From positions 4,395,293-4,459,292 of the forward strand of contig VWZF01006750.1 of the NCBI GenBank assembly GCA_013396755.1: 64,000 bases of DNA. The letters run 5' to 3'. Made by a program: the position numbers and the translations under genes. How positions within the stretch are numbered: the stretch's first letter is position 1; the number at the start of each line of letters is the position of its first letter. The notes beneath the pieces are model-generated. The model saw only the letters and a program-made list of their open reading frames with translations. It was not told the DNA's origin and searched no databases. The stretch comes from Sclerurus mexicanus. Taxonomy: Eukaryota > Chordata > Aves > Passeriformes > Furnariidae. This document shows, piece by piece, positions 13,037 to 22,937 of this stretch.

Positions 13037-13150
13037 AGAAGTTTGATGTCAGATCTTGCAATAGATCTTTCAATGACAGGCATGAAGAGAAACAAGGGAA
13101 GAGTTTAACTGGCATCTTTATACCTTTTCATCCCTTAAGAGAAAACAAAC

Positions 13151-13191
13151 AAAAAAAAAAAAAAACAAAGAAAAAAAAGAAAAAGAAAGAA
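13151..13191 (+). repeat. Adenine-rich tract
   Basis: A run of As followed by A-rich sequence with scattered G and C lies about 110 bp right of the solo LTR. Copy A breaks exactly at its start, so the tract probably contributed to the assembly failure. It could be an old poly-A tail, but no retroposed body was recognised to its left. Confidence 0.8.
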
Positions 13192-14187
13192 ATCCTGATG
13201 ACAACATAAAAGTCAGCACTAATTTATCCAGATTTACTGCTTTTATGAAACCATCACTCTCAGACTCATTTGCTTTCACTATACATTCCAGAGAGTTTAC
13301 AAAAGAGATCGACTTTAGTCTTGAAAAACAAATTAAAACCAGACAATTCAGCAGGAATAGTTCCTTCTCTAACTGTCTTGTGTTGTAATTTTTTTCAGAT
13401 TACAGCCATCACATTAACCTTCTAAGTAGAATGAAATATTTTTAGTTCATATCTAGAAATATTCAGTCATGGATTTATTTTCTTTAAATACTCTCCTGCA
13501 CAGTAGAACCAAAATGATGGAATACACGTTAAGACATCATTCTTGCACATGGGGCGAAATGGGCAGTAGTAGCCACTCAGCTAAGGAGGAACTTTTTAAA
13601 ATAGAAATAACATGGGGAATGAAGAGAAGAAATTGATATATATGATAATGACCTTAGAAACTTCAATTAATAGCTAAATGCTGTTGCAATTCTAATTGCA
13701 TGATCAGTAAAATATTTTAAATTGATTAAGAAATTAATGGAAGATTCTCTGCCACACAGTTTCTTCACAGACCTGACATTTACACCTATCTTTTTTTGCC
13801 CTTGTAGTGAAAGTGAATAAAAGCAGTAGTTGATATAAGTCACTCCATCCAACCTCACTCAGAATAAAATCCTAGGATTTATTTCACTGAATGTGAAAAT
13901 TCTTTCTAACCATTAATGTTTTCATAAGGAGTTCAGTCTCCACTGTCAGAAAAATTTAAACCCCAGAGGGAATTTCTGAAGCATAAACAGAATTAAGATT
14001 TCTTGATGCTTTTTATGCAACGCATTTCATATCCCAGGATGAAAAATCTCAGTGTATGAACAGTTCCCACAAGCCTTTTCTATACAGATGCTTTTCTATT
14101 TTATCCCACAGCACAAATACAGTATAAGTAGCAAAGACAGAGTTTCAGTCTTCATAATGTTAGCTTATAAAATAAATATTAAAGATC

Positions 14188-15439
14188 GCATAAAGGGACA
14201 CTTCCCATTATAATAATGTACAGCAGAGAGCAGGCTTTGGTTCACTCCCTATGGAAAATGTGCCAAACATGCTCTTCTGTATAAAGTGCATAGCTGAAAA
14301 ATTCAAATTGTGAAACCTTTGTTCTCCTGCATGTAAATTGCCCTCTCAGTATCACGTGCAACAAGGGCTTGTTATGCCCAGAGGAAAGCAGTCAGGAGAA
14401 AAAGAAAACAGCAGGAAGTAGGATGTGAATTTGGTGTTACTCTAAAATGGACAGAATACATTTAAAATATAAAAATCAGTAAGACAAAAAATGGCAAAAG
14501 CCACTGCTGCAGCTACCAGATGTGGCAGGTATCTCTGAAACCGAGGCAAACTTGACAAAGTTGCTGCAATTCTTCCAAAATGAGGTTGATGAAGCAATAG
14601 CCAGGCTGACCTGCAGGCAAAATACAAGAAATGGCTTCCTCCTGGTGATCTCCTTGCCTCTTCAGCAATGCTCCATGAACAGACATGGACACACAGCTTT
14701 GTATGAACAACTTTCACCAGAATGTATTCTGATAGACCTCAGTTCTCCCAAGTCTACAAGGATGGTTGCACTTAAAAAGGACATCTTTCAACAAAGTTCA
14801 GCTCTGCGTCAATTTTGTCAGTCAGGTCAACATTATCTTTGTATGCTTTCTTGGAGGAGAGGCAAACCATTATCAAATAGAGAACACCTGAAATAGTCTA
14901 CTGTTTCATTTTTCTTTATTTTATTGCTCAGTTGTTACAGCAACTGTTTAATACTACTTGAATTAATCCATTTTTGACTGTAAAAGCAGGAGTTCCACTT
15001 CGTGTTGTAAATAAACAGTTGGAGCTAACTTTTTGGAGCCTCTTTTTCATTGGAAGTGTTAAAAAAACAGTTTTCGGTATTGAATCACACTAAACATACA
15101 TTGAAAAATTCAAGGCAACTCATGAATGGGTGTCTGCTATGTCCTGTTGTCATCACTGCTCTGGGGATATGGAAACAGCAATTTAATTGTATGAACTAAG
15201 TTTCTGCTTTCAACTGGTGTAACGCCACCGGAGCAAGTAATGAACCCATTTCAGACTCTGCTTGGCTTTGTTTTCTGCTTTTTGCAGAAAGTGAGACTAC
15301 GTTTTCTTTCCTGGACAGAAAAAGATGGTATATCCTAAATTGAAAGCTGTCTCCTCAACTGTATAAATAATTTTAGAGGGTGCTTACCCTCAGAAAGCAT
15401 AAATTTTAATCAATGGCATGGGCATTACTTCCATGGCAT
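14188..15439. other. Unique non-coding DNA with overlapping short ORFs
   Basis: A GC-richer patch at about 14440-14900 is open for 124 codons on plus (14522-14896) and for 91 and 65 codons on minus (14717-14442 and 14710-14513). None of the translations contains a motif I recognise. An AATAAA-type signal occurs on plus near 15009 in AT-rich DNA. A decayed retrocopy of an mRNA is possible but unsupported. Confidence 0.5.
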
Positions 15440-15890
15440 CTAAATCCTATCAGAAACACACTCACGGCTGGACAAGAGTTTAGCTCTAGTAGTGTGGATT
15501 TCACTGCTTTGGTTTCATCACTCTCAAGAGTGTTCAAAGTGCATATACTCTGTCCCTTGAACAGCATACCATCCCATGGCTTATCACTACTGAGCCTGGC
15601 TGTACCCCTTCCCCCTTCAACTCTAGTTTCAATCTACTTCAATTAGCCCTGCTAACTCTTGTATGAAGATCCTTTTCCCCTTTGAGACTGCTGTACCCTG
15701 TCTGTTGCCAGCATGACTGGTGTCATCTAGACTGACTCACGATTAAAGAACCCAGACCTCTGCTTGTGCTCCAGTCATAGAACCAGGTATTGATCTGGTA
15801 GCTCTGCCTGTTCCTTTCAACATCAGTCTCTGCAACTGGAACGATAGAGCACCACTTGTGCTCCTGACCCCTTAACCACTGACCTCATAT
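15440..15890 (-). mobile_element. Internal CR1 LINE fragment (end of ORF1 esterase region)
   Basis: On the minus strand the segment resembles the end of the CR1 first ORF, which encodes an SGNH-type esterase-like domain, and the start of the inter-ORF region. The clearest landmark is the minus-strand reading of 15666-15690, which gives SQRGK and then needs a one-base frameshift to continue RIF. Upstream of it, a GFFN-ESV segment and MTPVMLATD follow the same family pattern. The frame is broken by stops and by the frameshift. Unlike most CR1 copies, it carries no recognisable ORF2 or 3' end, so the right part of the element was lost or has decayed. Identification rests on remembered family pattern; edges are approximate. 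Confidence 0.6.
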
Positions 15891-17094
15891 TACATACAAT
15901 ATTCTCAGATTCATAACAATGAAAAAGTAAGAAATTGAATATTTACTCAAACACAGACAGAATGACAGCTAATACAATAAACCCAAGAGAAAAGATATAC
16001 AGATGACTTATGACTGCAGGTGTTCAAATTACTCTTCTTATACAGGAGCCTATTTAAATGGAAGAATACAGTGCATGTAAACTCTGTAGTCCACAAGCTT
16101 TTTTCAATGAGTGAGAATTCAAAAAATTTGATTTGGTGAAGGGAAATATATTCAGAGAAGCCCAGAAAATAAGGGCTAATCTATGAAATCCGTACTATAT
16201 TCCTAGCAACTCTCTTCAGGACTACAGTACTAATTTTTAAATGAAAAAAGTTCTCTTTAAAAAAAAGGGAAAGTTTATTCTATATCAGTGACTGTACCTG
16301 AAAATGTTCCAATGAGCAGTCTCAAGTTAGCTGGCTTTTAACAAACAAATCATAATAACAGTTTCAAAATTACTAACATATTAACTTTTTTTTTTTTCCT
16401 GTCAAGTAAATCCTGTCTTTTTCTTCATGTTTTTTTTCTACACAGGAGGTGTGACAGTGGTTAGAAAGAGAACATGGAAGGATGTAGCTGAACCAGTGAG
16501 AGGTAGCAAATCACGCACGTCCTATTCACCATTTTTGAGACTTTTGAAGAAGGAATGAAATAAGATGAATTTGTGCCAGGGAAGAGGTTAATCCTTACCC
16601 TTATCTTTCTAAGTTTAAAATCCATTTCTAGGCTTAGTTCCTTAGGTTTGGATTAATCACCTCTGATCTAAAGTATGTTTTGTGGGTTTATTTCTTTTCC
16701 CCTCAGTTCATTCCTCTTTACTTCTACCAAATTCATATTGTCTACTTTTATCAATATCCTTTCAGTTTCTTCCTTCATTTTCTTTCCTCATCTCCACCTC
16801 ACAAAATGCAGTGTTGTCTCCTACACTGCCAATCTTGTGCCATCTGGTACCTTCAAAAAAACCCCAAAAAACATACCACGGTGCCACCTGAGTGGCATTA
16901 CAAATTCATCAACTTGTTACAGACCTGCTATCAGCTCTCTGACATTTTCTGAGGCCAGGCTGAATCTACAACACCTAGTGACTTTTCAACCTTTGTTTTC
17001 TCCCTGATGCTTTTCTTCTCATGCCTAAAGCTTTCCCTTTAAAAGTGCACAGATACCTTTTGATCTCACCTTGAGTCCTCTCACTGTGCCCATT
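15891..17094. other. Unique AT-rich DNA, pyrimidine-rich toward the end
   Basis: No gene is recognised. From about 16675 to 17010 the plus strand is strongly pyrimidine-rich, which opens three overlapping frames of 110, 90 and 69 codons rich in Phe, Ser and Leu. All three frames are open together, so base composition and not coding explains them. Confidence 0.6.
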
Positions 17095-17495
17095 CCAGAC
17101 TGTATCACAACCTCCTACTCTGCTCTGCACTGGTGTGGCCTCACCCCAAATATCATGTGCAGTTTTGGGCACTGCAATATAGGAAAGATGTTAAGCTGTT
17201 AGAGAGTGTCCAAAGGAGGGCAACGAAGGCAGTGAAGGGCCTTGATGGGAGCCATATCCGTGTGAGATGAGGCTGAGGGCATTTGGTCTGTTCAGCCTGA
17301 AGAGGAAACTGAGGGGAGACCTTATTGCATTACAGCTTCCTTGTGAGGGGAAGAGCAGGGGCAGGCACTGATCTCTTCTCTGTGGTGACCAGTGACAGAA
17401 CCCAAGGGAACGGCCTGAAGTTGTGTCTGGGCAGGTTTAGGTTGGATATTAGAAAAAGGTTCTTCACCCAGAGGGTGGTTGGGCACTGGAACCTG
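17095..17495 (+). mobile_element. CR1 LINE fragment lacking its 3' end
   Basis: Plus-strand CR1 sequence from the ORF2 C-terminal region (CTGCACTGGTGTGGCCTCAC near 17127) through the TTCAGCCTGAAGAGG segment to the GGTGACCAGTGACAGAACCC and GAGGGTGGTTGGGCACTGGA segments. It stops at about 17493. The remaining part of the 3' UTR and the terminal ATTCT-type repeats expected in this subfamily are missing, replaced by unrelated sequence. CR1 copies are normally truncated at the 5' end and keep the 3' end, so a later deletion is likely. The element at 30732-31288 is of the same subfamily in the opposite orientation and keeps its 3' terminus. Confidence 0.93.
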
Positions 17496-18540
17496 TGTCT
17501 TTCTACTGAATTCCTCTTACCAAAGACTTCTATAAAGACCTTTATTTTCCACGATAACAGTTATATTCATCACAAGCAGATGTCTCCCCAACTATGCTTT
17601 CCCTAAATGCCAAAATATTCCCAGCTGTCAATGCTAGAGATTACACACACTCAGACAGTTCAACATGGGAGCTGTGACCAGAAGGATTCCTCATGGACAT
17701 TAGTGGTTCACAATGAATCTGGATGAACAGTTCTGTATTAATTTTAAACAATTCATTTATGACTAGCTAATTTATCTAACCAAATTGAGAAAGAACTCAA
17801 TTTAAGACTGAACAGACTGTCATGTGACACCAGTATTCCCCAATGAGCTGTTTTCAGAGAAAAACTACTCATCTTACTGTCCGATGCCAGTTCTTAGGTT
17901 TAACCTGGGTATTTAATGAAATATTCAGCTAATCTGTAGGTTCTTGCTGTTGTGTTAATAATGTGGTCTTATTTTTTTTTGCTTAATATATCAATAGTAT
18001 CAATAACGCCACAGGAGAGATATTTTACAGAACATCCATAAAAAATACTTTCTTACATTACTTGCAATTTCACATTTCAGAAAGTTCAGCAATTTATCTT
18101 TAAATAGAAAAGAAAACCTAATCTAAACAAGGAAACAAAAAACCTATCCAGCAATTTATAAGATGCCTACAGTAATACAATTTCTATGAAATACTATGAT
18201 CAGAAACAACACTTCCATAAACAACAAAACAGCAAAAGTTTCAAAAGGATTTTCCTACAGATATTTTAAAGGCATGTTTTCTATTTTATATATATAATTA
18301 ATGCAGTAATAACAGTGAAAATGTAAGTAGCTATTTCTTTCTCAAGACCAAAAAAAAAAAAAAAAGTTTGGTGACGATCAGTTTTAAGTTGTAAATCATC
18401 AGTCTTGCTGTACGAAATTTCTGTGTATTAAGGCATGGGTAGTCTGTGTGAAGACAAAGAATAGAGACGAAAACCTAAATTGTTTGGAATTAGTTTTGCA
18501 AAAATGTCATAACAGTCAAAAAGAGACCCCACTCCCCAAA

Positions 18541-18685
18541 AAATGAACCAAAAAAACCAAAACAAACAAGAAAACCCAACCAAACAAAAAAAAACAACAC
18601 CAAAAAGAACAATCCTACCAAAACAAACCCACAAAAAACAAAACCAAAAAAAACCCAAAAAAAACCCCACCAAAAGCCCAACCCC
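18541..18685 (+). repeat. A/C-rich low-complexity tract
   Basis: About 145 bases consist almost only of A and C, mixing AAAAC-, CCAAA- and ACCC-like units with no fixed period. The minus strand is correspondingly T/G-rich and produces spurious open frames rich in Phe, Gly and Trp. Similar shorter tracts occur at 40416-40451 and, with the strands exchanged, at 61592-61655. Confidence 0.9.
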
Positions 18686-20104
18686 TCATCTTCAGTGTTT
18701 CTTTCAAAGTTTACATCCAAAATGGAAGACTGAGGTGAATTCCAGGCCATACTCCAACAGACAAGTTCAGTTAGCTGTTTACTACAAATATTTTATTTTT
18801 TTTATTCCTGACCCTTGTTCTCTCTCTTTCTCCCATTTTTTTTCACCACAGTTTGAAAAAAGAGTCAGATGTTTCCACTTTCAGGGCCGTGTTACCGAAA
18901 AAAAAAAAGAAAATCCACGACCATGACATGCCATTCTTTTCTCTTACTTTTCCTCCTGTAATGAGCAAGTGGATGATGAAAAACAGCCAGTAAAGAAAGA
19001 GGCCAGTGATAACTGCTACAGGTAAAACCAAAGCATCCAGGATACCAATGTTTTAAACACTTCTGTTAAAGCTCAGCTTTCACTGCATTTCCCCCTTAAA
19101 TTCAACATCAAAACTACAGGAAAAGATTTGCAAGGACTGCAACCAATTCTTACCAGAAATAGAAACTGTCTAAGAAATTCTTCTAGAAATCAGTGTTTCA
19201 CAGGACTGAAAGTCCTGCAAAATAGACTTTTATTTCTGCTTTACACTCCAAAAGACAACCCCCCTTTTCACAGGAAATTTGAAAATCAGTTAACGGACAA
19301 AATTATTACTGTGTCCAAATTGCTTTGAAGTAATTTTTTGCCTTTTGATTTCCAGGTTCTTAAAGGTGCCACCTTGTATATTGTAAATTTATCTTCTATA
19401 CTTATAATCAAATGCATGTTATAGAACCATGATTTTTTTTTTTAATACACCTGCCAAAATACTACATAACTTACACAAGAATCTATAAATCTTCTCTCAT
19501 TATTGCAGAAATCTCAAAGACTTCCTGGAGTGCCTATGACGCCTTTGGAATGTCTTCTGTGAAGAGCCAACTTCACATACCCAAGTTAATTACATTTTAC
19601 CTTCCAGAGCTATTGCCTCAAAGCAGCTCAACTCATTTGGCTTTTTTAGCAGCTATGGAATCACACAGAAACAACTAACAAAAGAGTTTCATTTTTTAAG
19701 CAGTTACAGGGATCTGAATTGAATGCCATGTGCTATCACTTTTTGGTATGACATGTTGAAACACCTGCAGTTATACACAGAAGGAATTTGGTTAACTTTC
19801 TCACAGTTTATTTAAAAGAGCTAAAATAAATGAGAAAGATGAAAAGGATGAGAAAGTGGCTCCTTAAACATGCCATCACAGTTTGTAACCTCATTATTAT
19901 AAACCTAATCAACCTGGCCTAGCAGTTGTTTCTACCAATCTGTTCACAGGATTATTATTTTTACTCTTCATTTGCACAGGGGCAAACTCAGAATCCTAAT
20001 ATTTCATGAACTTTATGAAGTAGTAATTCCACTGAACTTTAGTTAGGCAGATATTCAAGGTACCATTTACATGAAAAAACCCTCTGTATCCCACCTGGTA
20101 AATC

Positions 20105-20127
20105 GGGGGTGGGGGGGTGGGGGGGTG
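20105..20127 (+). repeat. G-rich tract, possible G-quadruplex
   Basis: Runs of five or more Gs are separated by single Ts or short spacers, giving enough guanine tracts for an intramolecular G-quadruplex. No promoter or gene start was recognised nearby. Confidence 0.7.
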
Positions 20128-20920
20128 TCCTGTCTTTCTGGGCACTTTGTACAAATCTTTTAGTGCCTATAGGTGTCAATGCTCATTCTCCCTTCTGACT
20201 TACAGGTTAAACCCGACTATTTTCTATTGCTGAAGCCCTTATTGACTGCCTCATGTAACTGTCCTAACTTTAGCTGAGTCGTTCATCTGCTGTCCTCTCT
20301 GGCAATGACTTAGAGAGGGAACCACAGACCTGGAACATCGGGGATTCTTTCATAAAGGTCACCCGGGATTTCTGCAAACTTTTCCAGCCCAACAAGTATT
20401 TCTTCTTAGCGCCACCAAAGACTGCCTCAATTTCAGTTTGTATAGAGTCTGTGGACTTAAAGAAAAAGAACAAATCGCTCCACACAAAATTTCGGACAGT
20501 TAATTAGTCTTGTGTCTTATACACAAAATGCACATGCCTCAGTTTTCAAGTCCTGACTGTGCTTTTTCCTTGCAATTCAGCACTACAGAGCTCTACCACT
20601 CGAAAGAAAATATCTCAAACAACATGAGGGCACTGCACAAATTGTCTGGATGAATCCTGTAAACTGAAAATAAATCAGTCCCAAAAACTTTAAATTGCCT
20701 GGGGACAAGAAGTACTAAAAGGATCTTGCCACAGCACTGTAAGAGGTTGAGGGAACAATGCCATATCACATGGTGTCTGGGAGGGAAAGCAACTCTGCCG
20801 AAATACCTCCCATCTTGCAATTTCTTGTACAGAGAAGAGGACAGCAGAAACTGTGGCAAAGAAAACCTGAAGCTCCTTTAAAATACAAATACTATGTGTC
20901 TTTCTGATCACAGCTTTAAT

Positions 20921-20945
20921 GCACCAGACCATTGGTCTGTGGTGC
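20921..20945. repeat. Short inverted repeat
   Basis: GCACCAGACC, a 3-base loop (ATT), then GGTCTGTGGTGC. The arms pair over 10 bp with a 2-base bulge (GT). It lies at the start of a segment that is less AT-rich than its neighbours. Confidence 0.6.
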
Positions 20946-22492
20946 AATTACCATCTTGCTGTGCTGGGTTCCATAGTTACCGAATCAAGCTCCATAATTA
21001 CTGACACGGCGTGCTGCATTGTCTTCGCATTATGTTCTGCACATTGCTTAAGAGGCACAGCTCAAAATGCATGCCCAGGAAACTCTTTAATTATGGATTA
21101 TCAGCACAATCTGTTCCCTATCTGTCACCAGTCAAGAGACTGGGTTTTCAGACATGCAATTAGTTTTGTCTATAGGAAGTGGCTTAGCAAAGTCTAGGCT
21201 CTAGTATGTGGGCCATATACTTATTTTCTGTGAAGAACCTGCCTCAGCTAACATGGTCATGTACCCTTGTGAAGCTGGAGACTGCTTCCAATACCAAATT
21301 TAAGCATTATATATAATGCCATTCATTCAGCACACCTAGGTATGATATGCAATGTTACAAAGTTTTAGAAAGAGCTATTTATTTATTACAGTTATTTTTA
21401 ATACTGGTAAGAGCAGGGAGGACTTGCTTTCCTTTGTTATCTATAAACGGGTGAAAAAGTAGGTTCAAACACTGATTGTCTACTTACCAACCTATTCATA
21501 GAAAAGGTTTACCAGCCACTAGCACTGCCAGTAGAATTTATCCACAGAAAATTCATTACACTAAACGTGACAGGGGAAATCAATTAAATTAAACCCAGGA
21601 AAGGTCTCATACTTATTACAAAGCTCCGTTTTGATGTGAAGTACCATATAGTACAACAACTGCTTTTGTGCGGGTTTTTTTGCAGATCTCTCTGCTAGTT
21701 TCCTAGATGTGCCTCTCTACAATGAAAAGAAATCAAACAGCGAGTGAGCTGTATCAACAGTGTGTGAGAAAATAGCACTGGAAAGTTACTTGAGAACCAA
21801 TCTTACAGAGGCAGTTTCAGTTATTCTGTTGCTTATCAGGAAGCAACAAAAATCTGAATTAAATTGCCTAGCACTATTTCTGACTCATGCTTGTATGACA
21901 ACAAAAACCCCTTTAAAAAGCAAGCTTAATGCCCATCTAATTTACAATAGTTTTTTCATACTCTTAGGCAAACAATACTAATTAAACCAAATGCCTGAAA
22001 CATGGTTCACTTTTGTTTTAAAAAAATCTTCATGTAAATGATGATATAAAGCCAAATGTTTCACAGTTAGAAATGTATGGCTGTGCATCATTTTACTGGC
22101 ACAGTAAAAGGCTACAGCTATATTAACATATCTATGTATAAAGTGCCAATTTGCCTTTTAAAGTCCATCCTCCTCTACCCTCCTCTATTGAGAACCACGC
22201 AAATCAGTCTTCTGCTGGCTTTTGAGCAACCACTAATCTCCTTTAGCTCAAAAACTTTGATTTACTTCCCTTCTCCCCCACATATGAGGGCAGCCATAAA
22301 ACATCCAGAAGATAGAGTGCAGCACTTGAAGGGTAATGGAGATTATTTACCCATCTCGGTGTTCACTTTATTTGTGTGCCATTACTAAAATATAATGAGG
22401 GCAAAAAAGAGGGTTTAGTAAACTGAACAGCATAATAACAAGTGTCTCTTTGTGCATCTGCGGCACAACAAAGGAAAGGTAAGAACTCACAT

Positions 22493-22937
22493 TGCTCAAG
22501 TGATTGAAACTTTATTGCTCATATCCGAAGCAAATGCTTTCTTCTTTTACTGTGCAGTGAGAAGGGTGGGGACATGATCAGCTGTGCGCACTGCACTGCA
22601 CCCCTGGTGTCTCCTCCCAACAGCACAAGTACTCACCAGAAGTCAATTTACAATCTTCCCACCTCCACCTCCCAAGAGTGATTCTGCTGAACGTCTGGTA
22701 AACCATTCTGTCTTCCCGCTGTGCCAGTCCAGCTTTTGGGACTACAAAGGTTTCACCTGATCTACAGTTACAAGATGTACGCCACAGCTTTTGAACCCGG
22801 CACTCCAGGAAAACTTTCACAGCTGCTGGGCAATACCTCACACCCCCCAGCATTTCCAGCACTCACTGAGACCTTGTAGAGTTGATAAGCCATGGGGTAA
22901 ATGAACTGGGATAGCAGGGAACCAAAGAGAAACAGCA
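22493..22937 (-). other. Candidate 3' end of a minus-strand transcript
   Basis: Several splice-like signals line up on the minus strand. A pyrimidine-rich acceptor (GCTCTCTTCCAG) precedes 22937, and a donor-like CTCA|GTGAGT follows 22867, giving a 71-nt exon. A further donor TCTG|GTGAGTAC follows 22637; its exon might start at 22761. A strong acceptor (CCCTTCTCACTGCACAG) precedes 22549. The last exon would contain AATAAA at 22516-22511, a CA cleavage site near 22493 and a GT-rich downstream stretch. The patch is clearly GC-richer than its flanks. No protein motif was recognised, so a non-coding RNA or untranslated terminal exons would fit best. An unrecognised LTR with its own polyadenylation signal is the main alternative. 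The signals were judged by eye, with no model score. Confidence 0.25.

Larger units (their letters stand above)
12056..14187 (+). repeat. Duplicated block, copy B (intact)
   Basis: This is a continuous, gap-free version of the block seen in pieces upstream. Its right edge runs without a break into unique sequence at 14188, while its left edge abuts an N. It contains the intact solo LTR, an adenine-rich tract (13151-13191) and about 930 bases of unique AT-rich DNA. It is the version most likely to represent the real chromosome. Removing 10190-12055 would restore a continuous locus. Short frames inside it (for example 63 codons on the minus strand, 13858-13667) recur identically in copy A because the DNA is the same, not because of selection. 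Confidence 0.93.
17496..22492. other. Unique AT-rich non-coding DNA
   Basis: No gene or transposon is recognised apart from the low-complexity tracts listed separately. Adenine runs near 18350 and 18901 are short. The segment 20560-21195 is less AT-rich than its surroundings and has several short frames (up to 92 codons) on both strands without recognisable motifs; it might be a conserved non-coding element. Confidence 0.6.

Noticed and set aside
10190..14187. A genuine recent tandem segmental duplication
   Set aside because: Piece order, single-N joins, missing segments and a copy boundary exactly at a gap argue for an assembly error. It is not fully excluded without reads.
16675..17007. 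Three overlapping plus frames
   Set aside because: All three frames are open at once in a pyrimidine-rich stretch, as expected from composition alone.
18428..18926. Overlapping frames of 81, 86 and 127 codons
   Set aside because: They are translations of the A/C-rich tract and are strongly biased to Phe/Gly/Trp on minus or Lys/Asn/Pro on plus.
18843..19031. Minus-strand frame with a convincing-looking hydrophobic transmembrane stretch (LFLYWLFFIIHLL)
   Set aside because: The DNA is a T-rich pyrimidine tract ending in CATTACAG on the minus strand, like a splice acceptor. T-rich codons give Phe, Leu and Ile automatically. No known protein matched and the frame continues into a poly-Phe artefact.
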